A stretch of DNA of 12,669 nucleotides from Cyanobacteria bacterium UBA7753 (GTDB lineage Bacteria > Cyanobacteriota > Vampirovibrionia > Gastranaerophilales > Gastranaerophilaceae), in the NCBI GenBank assembly GCA_002481545.1, contig DLEF01000020.1, positions 1-12,669 on the forward strand, written 5' to 3'. This document shows, one piece after another, positions 6,572 through 12,669 of this stretch. Under the pieces are notes generated by a model. That model saw only the letters and a list, made by a program, of their open reading frames with translations, did not search any database and was not told where the DNA came from. Positions within the stretch are counted from its first letter, which is position 1, and each line of letters starts with the position of its first letter. The translations under genes were made by a program, and so were the position numbers.

Positions 6572-6643
6572 GGGGTACTCCTGACGGTATAACGAATTGA
6601 AAAATATTTTTTTGCTATTTAGATTAACTTTTTTTACCCGCTT

Positions 6644-6651
6644 GTAACATG
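6644..6651. promoter_or_regulatory. GTAACATG box upstream of the 303-aa gene
   Basis: A single copy of the 8-bp box found twice at 1111-1129 lies about 73 bp upstream of the leftward start at 6571. It overlaps an 8-bp palindrome AACATGTT (6646-6653). It may be a shared operator; the evidence is the motif recurrence only. Confidence 0.3.
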
Positions 6652-6665
6652 TTTTTATGAAACGG

Positions 6666-7190
6666 TTATTTTATGGGATAGCCGAGTGCTTTCACTATTT
6701 TATAAACATTTTGTTTTAAGGTTTCGTAATCGGAATTGTTCTCTATTACGTAATCCCAGTCTTTTACGTTATCCAAACCGACCTCTGTAATATCATCTTC
6801 GCCTACAAGAGTTCCGCGCTGTGCTCTGACCTCTCTAGTCGCCTCTACTCTTATTGCAATGGCTCCCGCTTTTTTGAAGGTTACATATTCATATGGCACT
6901 CTTACATCAGTAACAAGGATATTTCCGTCGGATGAAATAATCTTTTTTATCCAAAAATCATCGGATTGGCTTCTGCCCCAATTTCCGAGCTCTATCAAGC
7001 CCGCTCTGTATTTTGATTTGTTAGCCTCAATCTCATCGTAAGTCAGATTGTGACGTTTGCCGTACTCTATTTTGATAATATCGCCCATGGCGCATCTGTG
7101 AAAATCTTTCATACAATCAAGCATAATTTTTCCTGCGGTGTCTTTGCCCGCATACTGTTTCCCCGATAGTATTATGATTTTATCCGCCAT
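6666..7190 (-). CDS. P-loop kinase resembling phosphomevalonate/dNMP kinases
   Basis: This is a 174-residue P-loop kinase of the nucleoside-monophosphate-kinase fold. The nucleotide-binding loop is GKQYAGKDT (10-18). Further hallmarks are GNWGRSQSDDFWIKKI (69-84), TDVRVPYEY (94-102), QRG (124-126) and a final EVGLDN...WDYVIENN block (136-152). These line up in order with animal-type phosphomevalonate kinase (SGKRKSGKD, DTRR, QQRG, GLDN, DWVIENH), and the length is close. Such bacteria generally use the MEP route to isoprenoids, and no mevalonate gene is nearby. A deoxynucleoside-monophosphate kinase-like role next to the nucleotidase SurE is therefore at least as likely. It starts 17 nt after surE with GGAG about 9 nt before the ATG, so the two are probably co-transcribed. 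The fold is certain; the substrate is open. Confidence 0.8.
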   Translation of the reverse strand: MADKIIILSGKQYAGKDTAGKIMLDCMKDFHRCAMGDIIKIEYGKRHNLTYDEIEANKSKYRAGLIELGNWGRSQSDDFWIKKIISSDGNILVTDVRVPYEYVTFKKAGAIAIRVEATREVRAQRGTLVGEDDITEVGLDNVKDWDYVIENNSDYETLKQNVYKIVKALGYPIK

Positions 7191-7207
7191 AGTGATTATC
7201 TCCGTAT

Positions 7208-7987
7208 TTATATTTTGAAATCTTTTATTTCGCTCTCTAGCTCTTTCATATACTCAGGTCTGGTCATATCAAACGTTATAGGAGTGATTGATATTTTGTT
7301 GTTTCTGATAGCCGCGATATCGGTTTTGGCGTCCTCGGGTTCAGTCACGAGTTCGCCTGCCATCCAGTAATATACTTTTCCTCTCGGATCTAAACGTTTT
7401 TCATAATCATCCGTGAACATACGTCTGCCGAGTTCCGTAATCGCAATCCCCGATATATCGTCTTTTTCCAACCCCGGAACATTGATGTTCAGAATAGTTT
7501 TAGGTTGGAATTTGTATTTTTTCAAGTTTTTTACAAGCTTTGCCGTAAAATCCGCAGCGAGAAGGAAATCTTCATACTTCGTGCTCATACTTGTAAGTGA
7601 AACCGCAATACTCGGAATGCCATACAATGCCCCTTCCATGGCACAACTTACCGTACCGGAATACAATATATCACCGCCGAGGTTAGGCCCGTGGTTTATA
7701 CCTGACAAAATTAAATCAGGCAACTCGTTATCAGCAAGGATAGAATTTATGGCAATCTTAATGCAGTCGCCCGGGGTTCCCGTGGTAACCCAGCATTTTT
7801 TTGCGCCGTATTTTGCATCAATCTCTTCCACTCTTAATGGTGTGTGGAGTGTGAGAGAGTGTCCCGAGGCACTGCGTTCTCTGTCGGGAGCAACGACGTA
7901 TACATCGTTATCTTTTGACATTGCCTCCATCAGGGCATGTATCCCGTTTGCCAGTATTCCGTCATCGTTTGATATAAGTATATTCAT
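7208..7987 (-). CDS. surE: 5'/3'-nucleotidase SurE
   Basis: SurE is a metal-dependent phosphatase that removes phosphate from nucleoside 5'- and 3'-monophosphates, often acting in stress survival. The 259-residue product begins with the signature ILISNDDG, giving metal ligands Asp8 and Asp9. Ser39 lies in APDRERSASGHS and Asn98 in SGINHGPNLG. Gly-rich GGDILYSGTV at 104-113 and the TPGDC segment at 71-75 complete the core. The length is typical. AAGGAAA lies about 7 nt upstream of the ATG, and a promoter is visible at 8017-8045. The kinase-like gene follows after 17 nt, so the pair likely forms an operon concerned with nucleotide turnover. All active-site residues are intact. Confidence 0.97.
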   Translation of the reverse strand: MNILISNDDGILANGIHALMEAMSKDNDVYVVAPDRERSASGHSLTLHTPLRVEEIDAKYGAKKCWVTTGTPGDCIKIAINSILADNELPDLILSGINHGPNLGGDILYSGTVSCAMEGALYGIPSIAVSLTSMSTKYEDFLLAADFTAKLVKNLKKYKFQPKTILNINVPGLEKDDISGIAITELGRRMFTDDYEKRLDPRGKVYYWMAGELVTEPEDAKTDIAAIRNNKISITPITFDMTRPEYMKELESEIKDFKI

Positions 7988-8016
7988 TCGGCTTTCCTTC
8001 TCTTCCGTGTATGTTC

Positions 8017-8045
8017 AGTATATATAAGATAGCCTAAAAAATCAA
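8017..8045 (-). promoter_or_regulatory. surE promoter
   Basis: On the minus strand TTGATT (8045-8040, 4 of 6) is followed after exactly 17 bp by TATACT (8022-8017, 5 of 6). Predicted initiation near 8010 leaves a short leader of about 22 nt before the surE ATG. Confidence 0.6.
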
Positions 8046-8088
8046 ATACAGGGTAAATATAATGCATAATTCGTAATGCGTAATTAAA

Positions 8089-8120
8089 AGATACTAGGGC
8101 AGTAGGGCACTAGGGCACTA
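8089..8120 (-). repeat. Four tandem 8-bp repeats, inverted copy
   Basis: On the plus strand the units are AGATACTA, GGGCAGTA, GGGCACTA, GGGCACTA. The reverse complement is TAGTGCCC, TAGTGCCC, TACTGCCC, TAGTATCT. This matches the 1532-1563 array in unit length, unit order (GCCC type, then ATCT type) and copy number, but in the opposite orientation. Confidence 0.75.
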
Positions 8121-8126
8121 AGAGTT

Positions 8127-8146
8127 GTCGTATTTACCATTCCGAC
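8127..8146. repeat. Diverged copy of the 12-31 hairpin repeat
   Basis: This 20-mer matches the reverse complement of 12-31 at 18 positions. The two mismatches weaken the stem, so this copy no longer forms the perfect hairpin. Confidence 0.55.
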
Positions 8147-8150
8147 AAAA

Positions 8151-8386
8151 GTAAAGTAGGGTGCGATGTTTCGCACCAATACATAATTGAATAGTCTTAC
8201 TTTACTGTCATTCTGAGCATATGTGCCATATTGCGTGCTCAGAATCTTTTTATAATATTTATGTATAAGATCCTTCGCACCTATTTTAATGACTTAGTTT
8301 TAACTACACGGTTTATTGCTCAGGATGACAAAAACGTACAATTTACAGAGTTGTCCATTGGTGCGAAACATCGCACCTTACTTTTC
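8151..8386. mobile_element. Nested inverted-repeat (MITE-like) element
   Basis: Terminal arms 8151-8180 and 8357-8386 are inverted copies matching at 28 of 30 positions. Each arm itself contains the hairpin GGTGCGA-N4-TCGCACC (8160-8177 and 8360-8377). A second inverted pair lies inside: TGTCATTCTGAGCA (8206-8219) against TGCTCAGGATGACA (8317-8330), 13 of 14. Within it is a perfect 10-bp hairpin ATTCTGAGCA/TGCTCAGAAT (8210-8245). A further TCGCACC is at 8275-8281. CAAAA abuts the left end (8146-8150) and recurs at the right end (8386-8390), a possible 5-bp target duplication, though weak in AT-rich DNA. No transposase is encoded. A non-autonomous element or dispersed palindromic repeat is the best reading. 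Confidence 0.6.
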
Positions 8387-8425
8387 AAAAGTTCAAAGTT
8401 AATAACTCTGCACTTTTAACTTTGC

Positions 8426-8449
8426 ACTATCTTACTGCCTTAGTATCTT
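8426..8449 (+). repeat. Three degenerate 8-bp repeats
   Basis: Units ACTATCTT, ACTGCCTT and AGTATCTT match the 1532-1563 family (AGTGCCCT / AGTATCTT in this phase) in the same orientation. They directly follow an AT-rich block related to 57-75. Confidence 0.55.
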
Positions 8450-8459
8450 TTAAAATAAT

Positions 8460-8492
8460 ATTTACCCCTAATTTACCCCTAAATTTTCCCTT
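8460..8492. repeat. 11-bp tandem repeat before nifJ
   Basis: ATTTACCCCTA occurs twice in tandem (8460-8470, 8471-8481), followed by a decayed third unit AATTTTCCCTT. The 11-bp period places the units on one face of the helix, about 75-105 bp before the nifJ start. A regulator site is possible, but no clear sigma-70 promoter is visible (best candidate TTGAGT at 8491 with TAAATT at 8514, 17-bp spacing). Confidence 0.45.
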
Positions 8493-8567
8493 GAGTTTCA
8501 TCCTTGTTTGAAGTAAATTTAAAGATATAGGAAGTAGAAAGTGGTATATACAAATAAGGAGGGCAAA

Positions 8568-11500
8568 ATGCCAAAGAAAACTATAACTGTTGACGGTAAC
8601 TACGCTGCAGCACACGTTGCGTATGCTTTGAGCGAAGTATCGGCAATCTACCCTATTACTCCATCATCTACAATGGGTGAATGGATTGACGAATGGGCGT
8701 CACAACATAAGAAAAATATTTGGGGAAAAGAAGTCAGTGTTGCTGAAATGCAATCTGAAGCAGGTGCAGCAGGTGCTGTTCACGGTTCACTTGCAGCAGG
8801 TTCTTTGACTTCTACATACACTGCATCACAAGGTTTATTATTGATGATACCTGTTATGCACAAAATCGCAGGTGAAATGTTGCCTACGGTATTCCACGTA
8901 GCTGCAAGAGCAGTCGCTGCTCAATCATTGGCTATCTTCGGAGACCACACCGACGTTATGGGATGTCGTAACACAGGGTTTGCAATGTTAGCCGCTAACT
9001 CCGTTCAAGAAGAAATGGATATGGCTTTGGTTGCACACTTATCAACATACAAAGCAAAAGTTCCTTTCCTTCAATTCTTTGACGGGTTCAGAACTTCTCA
9101 CGAAATTCACAAGATTGAAGAAATATCTTACGAAGATATCGCTAAACTTGTTGAACCAAAATATATAGAAGAATTCAGACAAAGAGCTTTACGTCCTGAA
9201 GATCCTAAATGTAAAGTCGGTGCTCAAAATACCGATGTTTACTTCCAAGGACGTGAAACAGTTAACAAATACTATGACGCTGTTCCTGATATCGTACAAG
9301 AATACATGGATAAAGTCGCTAAGGTTACGGGCAGACAATATCATCCGTTCGATTATGTCGGTGCTCCTGATGCTACAGACATTATCGTTGCTATCGGTTC
9401 AGGCTGCGAAACTATTGAAGAAACTATTGATTACCTTAACAAGAACAGAGGTACTAAGTACGGTTTGGTTAAGGTAAGATTATACAGACCGTTCGACGTT
9501 AAGAGATTCAACGCTGCTTTACCTAAGACAACAAAACGTATCGCAGTTCTTGACAGAACAAAAGAACCTGGTTCAATCGGTGAACCGTTATACTTGGATG
9601 TAGTTGCCGCATTAGACAATAAAGACATCAGAGTAATCGGCGGTCGTTACGGTTTATCATCTAAGGAATTTACACCTTCAATGGTACTTGCTATCTACAA
9701 ACACCTTGAAAACAACGGTTTCCACGGGTTCACGGTAGGTATCGAAGATGATGTAACTCACAGATCATTACCGATAGACGAACACATCGTTACAGAACCT
9801 GAAGGAACAACAAATTGTATGTTCTGGGGCTTGGGTTCAGACGGTACCGTAGGTGCTAACAAGAACTCAATCAAGATTATCGGTCAATACACCGACAAAG
9901 ATGCTCAAGCATACTTCGCTTATGACTCTAAGAAGTCATTCGGTGTAACCGTTTCTCACTTGAGATTTGGTGACAAACCGATTAAATCTACTTACTTGAT
10001 TACAGCTCCTGATTTCGTATCTTGCTCAGCTCACGCTTATATCGGCAGATATGATTTGTTGAAAGGTATCAAGGAAGGCGGAACATTCTTATTGAACTCT
10101 CCTTGGTCTAAGGATGAAGCATTCTCTCACTTAACAAGAGCAATGCAAAAGACTATCATTGATAAGCACATCAAATTCTACAACGTAGATGCTGAAAAAC
10201 TTATCAAACAACAACCGGGCTTGAGAGGTAAAGGTGCAAACACGGTTATGATGGTTGCATACTTCAAGGTATCAGGCATTATTCCGTTTGACCAAGCTTT
10301 GGAAGGTATGAGAGCTATGACAACTAAGACCTTCAAGAAGAAAGGTGATGACGTTGTTAATATGAACCTTGCATTGATTGATGCAGCGGTTGATGCTTGC
10401 GAAGAAGTACCTGTTCCAAGTTCATTAGACGGCGTAAGCTGTGTTGATGAGATTAAGTTAATCTCTGATGATGCTGATGATTTCGCTAAGAAGATTATTG
10501 AACCTTCTATGAGACAAAAAGGTGATGACATCCCTGTTTCAGCAATGAGCGTTGACGGTGTTATCCCTACGGGCACTGCTTGTTTGGAAAAACGTGGTAT
10601 TGCTCCTCGTGTTCCTCATTGGAACAGCGCAACTTGTATCCAATGCGGTATCTGTGCATCAGCTTGTCCTCACGCAGCTATCAGAACCAAATTGGCTGAA
10701 AAAGACAGCTTGAAAGATGCTCCTGCAACATTCAAGACTGTTGATGCAAAACCAAATGCAAACGGTGAACAATTCAAGGTTCAAGTTTACTGCGAAGATT
10801 GTACCGGCTGCGGTGTTTGTGTTGACCAATGCCCTATGTCTAAGGTAGCAGGCAAAGAAGCTTTGACTTGGTCTACTTTGGAAGATGAAGTTGCAGCAGG
10901 TGAAATGGAGAACGAAAAATTCTTCGATGATTTGCCTGATAACGTAATGGGTAAAAACACAACCAAGACTATCAAGGGTGCAATGCTTAGAAAACCGTTG
11001 TTCGAGTTCTCAGGAGCTTGCGCAGGTTGTGGTGAAACACCTTATGTTAAATTGGTTTCACAATTATTCGGTGATAAGACAATCATTGCTAACGCAACAG
11101 GTTGTTCATCAATATATTCGGGTACATTCCCAACAATTCCTTATACTAAGACTAAAGAAGGCAGAGGTCCGGCTTGGGCTAACTCATTGTTCGAAGACAA
11201 CGCCGAATTTGGTTACGGTATGAGATTGGCTGTTGATTCTAACAGAGAAACTTTGAAGACTTATGTTAATAAAGTACTTGAAAACCCTAATGCAAAACCT
11301 GATGTTAAGGAAGCATTAGAGAACGCAATGAAATATTGGGATAACTCAAAGACAGAAGAAGCAATCGCAGCACAAGAAAAAGTCAAAGAAGTTATGGCAA
11401 AACACGCAGACGATTTATGCCCTGCATGCAGAAAGATTGTCGAACTTGAAGACTACTTCACAGATAAATCAGTATGGATTATCGGTGGTGACGGATGGGC

Positions 11501-12101
11501 TAACGATATCGGATACGGCGGTATTGACCACGTTGTAGCACAGAACAAGAACGTAAACATCCTTGTTCTTGATACAGAGGTTTACTCAAATACCGGCGGT
11601 CAGGCATCTAAGTCAACTCCTACGGGTGCTGTTGCTAAGTTCGCAACAGGCGGTAAGAAAACATACAAGAAGAACATGGGCTTGATGTGCATGTCTTACG
11701 GTTATGTTTACGTAGCATCAGTAGCATTGGGTGCAGACAGAGCTCAAACTCTTAAAGCATTCCAAGAAGCTGAAGCATATGACGGACCTTCTATCATATT
11801 CGCTTATGCACCTTGTATCGCACACGGTATCGATATGAGCAAGACTCAAACCGAACAAAAACGTGCGGTTGAAGCAGGATATTATCCGCTTTACAGATAT
11901 AACCCTGCTAACGAACAGCCGTTCACTTGGGATGCTAAAGATCCTAAGGGAAGTTATCAAGACTTCATCAGAAGTGAGAGAAGATACAAATCTCTTACTA
12001 AGACAAATCCTGAACATGCTGAAGAATTATATTCAGAAGCTGAAAAGGATGCGGCTACAAGAATGCAAGTTCTTAAATCAGTCGGTGAATTACTCAAGTA
12101 G
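8568..12101 (+). CDS. nifJ: Pyruvate:ferredoxin (flavodoxin) oxidoreductase
   Basis: This enzyme oxidatively decarboxylates pyruvate with CoA to acetyl-CoA and CO2 and reduces ferredoxin or flavodoxin; it is central to anaerobic fermentation. The 1177-residue single-chain form has the N-terminal pyruvate domain (YPITPSSTMGEW). Two ferredoxin-type 4Fe4S motifs follow: C690-IQ-C693-GI-C696-ASA-CP and C745-TG-C748-GV-C751-VDQ-CP. The C-terminal TPP domain carries GGDGWANDIGYGG at 973-985 and EVYSNTGGQ. Cys818, Cys821, Cys846 and Cys1083 correspond to the proximal-cluster ligands of the Desulfovibrio africanus enzyme. ATG 8568 is chosen over GTG 8541 because AAGGAGG lies 5-11 nt upstream of it and inside the longer frame. 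The gene is monocistronic, with a strong terminator and highly biased codons, which suggests high expression. Confidence 0.97.
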   Translation: MPKKTITVDGNYAAAHVAYALSEVSAIYPITPSSTMGEWIDEWASQHKKNIWGKEVSVAEMQSEAGAAGAVHGSLAAGSLTSTYTASQGLLLMIPVMHKIAGEMLPTVFHVAARAVAAQSLAIFGDHTDVMGCRNTGFAMLAANSVQEEMDMALVAHLSTYKAKVPFLQFFDGFRTSHEIHKIEEISYEDIAKLVEPKYIEEFRQRALRPEDPKCKVGAQNTDVYFQGRETVNKYYDAVPDIVQEYMDKVAKVTGRQYHPFDYVGAPDATDIIVAIGSGCETIEETIDYLNKNRGTKYGLVKVRLYRPFDVKRFNAALPKTTKRIAVLDRTKEPGSIGEPLYLDVVAALDNKDIRVIGGRYGLSSKEFTPSMVLAIYKHLENNGFHGFTVGIEDDVTHRSLPIDEHIVTEPEGTTNCMFWGLGSDGTVGANKNSIKIIGQYTDKDAQAYFAYDSKKSFGVTVSHLRFGDKPIKSTYLITAPDFVSCSAHAYIGRYDLLKGIKEGGTFLLNSPWSKDEAFSHLTRAMQKTIIDKHIKFYNVDAEKLIKQQPGLRGKGANTVMMVAYFKVSGIIPFDQALEGMRAMTTKTFKKKGDDVVNMNLALIDAAVDACEEVPVPSSLDGVSCVDEIKLISDDADDFAKKIIEPSMRQKGDDIPVSAMSVDGVIPTGTACLEKRGIAPRVPHWNSATCIQCGICASACPHAAIRTKLAEKDSLKDAPATFKTVDAKPNANGEQFKVQVYCEDCTGCGVCVDQCPMSKVAGKEALTWSTLEDEVAAGEMENEKFFDDLPDNVMGKNTTKTIKGAMLRKPLFEFSGACAGCGETPYVKLVSQLFGDKTIIANATGCSSIYSGTFPTIPYTKTKEGRGPAWANSLFEDNAEFGYGMRLAVDSNRETLKTYVNKVLENPNAKPDVKEALENAMKYWDNSKTEEAIAAQEKVKEVMAKHADDLCPACRKIVELEDYFTDKSVWIIGGDGWANDIGYGGIDHVVAQNKNVNILVLDTEVYSNTGGQASKSTPTGAVAKFATGGKKTYKKNMGLMCMSYGYVYVASVALGADRAQTLKAFQEAEAYDGPSIIFAYAPCIAHGIDMSKTQTEQKRAVEAGYYPLYRYNPANEQPFTWDAKDPKGSYQDFIRSERRYKSLTKTNPEHAEELYSEAEKDAATRMQVLKSVGELLK

Positions 12102-12122
12102 TCACGGCAGATTGACGAATAT

Positions 12123-12164
12123 AACAAAAGAGGCGATGGATTTTTCCACCGCCTCTTTTTTGTT
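12123..12164 (+). terminator. nifJ intrinsic terminator
   Basis: AAAAGAGGCG (12126-12135) pairs with CGCCTCTTTT (12150-12159), and an inner TGGA/TCCA extends the stem past a single A-C mismatch. The T-run after the stem completes a strong terminator 20-60 bp after the nifJ stop. The outer AACAAAA/TTTTGTT complementarity also permits function on the minus strand. Confidence 0.85.
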
Positions 12165-12223
12165 ACACTTAAATACGGAAAATCATTTTTAATACTCTCA
12201 TCCTGAACTTGTTATTAACACAA

Positions 12224-12252
12224 TTGACAAATTGTAGCGAATACACTACAAT
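12224..12252 (+). promoter_or_regulatory. Promoter and palindromic operator of toxin-antitoxin module
   Basis: TTGACA (12224-12229, perfect) and TACAAT (12247-12252, 5 of 6) are separated by exactly 17 bp. ATTGTAG (12231-12237) and CTACAAT (12246-12252) form a 7-bp inverted repeat across the spacer and -10. CAATT/AATTG (12221-12234) forms a smaller one across the -35. This is the usual position of the operator bound by an autoregulating antitoxin or complex. Transcription should start at about 12258-12261, on the toxin ATG. Confidence 0.65.
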
Positions 12253-12258
12253 ATTAAT

Positions 12259-12582
12259 ATGAACGAAATTATATTCTATGAATTACCTAACGGGAAAGAG
12301 CCCGTAAAAGAATGGTTATTGAAAATAGACAAATCGTTAAGAGCAAAAATTGTCAGACGACTTGAACGAATTTATGATGACAATTTCGGCGATTATAAAC
12401 AAATTGGAGCCAATCTGTATGAGTTACGGTTTACGTTGGGAAAAGGATATCGAATATATTACACAATACAAAATGATACGGTTGTATTACTGTTAAATGC
12501 AGGTGACAAATCAAAACAATCAAAAGATATAGAGCAAGCAAAAATATATCTGAAAAATATAGAGGACAATAAAAATGACTGA
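12259..12582 (+). CDS. RelE/HigB-like toxin (phage Gp49-like family)
   Basis: This 107-residue protein fits the RelE/ParE superfamily HigB/Gp49-like toxins, which typically cleave mRNA on the ribosome when not neutralised by the partner antitoxin. Visible hallmarks are the N-terminal strand and helices (EPVKEWLLKID, then RAKIVRRLERI), LYELRF (53-58), GYRIYY (63-68) and the closing LLNAGDKSKQSKDIEQAK (78-95), typical of this family. The ATG at 12259 lies only 7 nt after the -10 box and has no ribosome binding site, so the mRNA is probably leaderless. The toxin precedes the antitoxin, as in higBA, and overlaps it by 8 nt (ATGACTGA). Family assignment is firm; mRNA-cleaving activity is inferred from the family. 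Confidence 0.9.
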   Translation: MNEIIFYELPNGKEPVKEWLLKIDKSLRAKIVRRLERIYDDNFGDYKQIGANLYELRFTLGKGYRIYYTIQNDTVVLLLNAGDKSKQSKDIEQAKIYLKNIEDNKND

Positions 12583-12669
12583 TTTTAATAATTTTGTAAT
12601 AGAACAATTAAAAGATAAAGAATTTCAAAAAGAATATATGAATGATGCATTGGAACAATATGTAAATGA
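12575..12669 (+). CDS. Antitoxin, N-terminal part (cut by window end)
   Basis: An ATG at 12575 overlaps the last 8 nt of the toxin gene. GAGGA lies about 8 nt upstream, a good ribosome binding site inside the toxin frame. The 31 complete codons encode MTDFNNFVIEQLKDKEFQKE followed by YMNDALEQYVN. This matches the L-x-D-x-E-x-x-x-x-Y-x-x-x-AL start of HigA-like helix-turn-helix antitoxins (addiction-module antidote family). The DNA-binding domain itself lies beyond the window. The overlap implies translational coupling with the toxin. Confidence 0.75.
   Translation, partial: MTDFNNFVIEQLKDKEFQKEYMNDALEQYVN

Larger units (their letters stand above)
7988..8567. other. Repeat-filled spacer between surE and nifJ
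   Basis: This 580-bp divergent spacer contains the surE promoter (8017-8045), an 8-bp repeat array (8089-8120) and a hairpin relative of the repeat at 12-31 (8127-8146). Next come a nested inverted-repeat element (8151-8386), an AT-rich block shared with the window's left end (8391-8428), further 8-bp units (8426-8449) and an 11-bp tandem repeat (8460-8481). A 62-codon frame at 8231-8419 lies inside the inverted-repeat element and has no ribosome binding site or protein-like character. Confidence 0.8.

Noticed and set aside
8231..8419. 62-codon rightward open frame before nifJ
   Set aside because: It lies inside the nested inverted-repeat element, with no ribosome binding site and no protein-like pattern.
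8541..8567. GTG start giving a nine-residue longer nifJ product
   Set aside because: The perfect AAGGAGG lies inside this extension and is ideally spaced for the ATG at 8568; the added residues are not typical of the family.
10178..10576. Leftward 132-codon frame inside nifJ
   Set aside because: It is antisense to an intact, conserved PFOR coding region and has no supporting signals.

Overview
The window comes from a low-GC, anaerobic, probably gut-associated bacterium. It carries an oxygen-sensitive pyruvate:ferredoxin oxidoreductase, AT-rich intergenic spacers and strongly biased codons in the highly expressed genes. A short N-terminal NVNFTS-like stretch in one protein resembles tags I recall from Candidatus Gastranaerophilales (Melainabacteria, the non-photosynthetic cyanobacterial lineage). 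That placement is an inference, at roughly 55-60% confidence.

Layout, left to right. (1) A leftward 287-aa Gly/Ala-rich protein of unknown function (125-988), with repeat debris beyond its 3' end. (2) A 655-bp spacer (989-1643) holding a compact promoter-to-terminator unit with no ORF (possible ~57-nt RNA), a palindrome-rich repeat element and an array of 8-bp repeats. (3) A rightward protein-quality-control cluster, tig-clpP-clpX (1644-5075), with an added promoter before clpP and a bidirectional terminator after clpX. (4) A leftward block: a small gene that looks split by a frameshift (5141-5540), a 303-aa possible effector-like protein (5660-6571), a P-loop kinase resembling animal phosphomevalonate kinase (6666-7190) and surE (7208-7987). 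The last two form a likely operon from a good promoter at 8017-8045. (5) A 580-bp spacer (7988-8567) dominated by dispersed repeats, including a ~236-bp nested inverted-repeat element. (6) nifJ/PFOR (8568-12101), with an ATG start at 8568 and a strong terminator. (7) The start of a toxin-antitoxin module (12259 to window end): a RelE/HigB-like toxin with a near-consensus promoter whose predicted transcription start coincides with the start codon, followed by an overlapping antitoxin cut off by the window edge.

Functionally, tig, clpP and clpX supply nascent-chain folding and ATP-dependent proteolysis. PFOR supplies acetyl-CoA and reduced ferredoxin from pyruvate. SurE and the kinase probably act in (deoxy)nucleotide metabolism or salvage. 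The least explained parts are the leftward accessory proteins and the mosaic of shared repeat modules, which recur in opposite orientations in the two large spacers.
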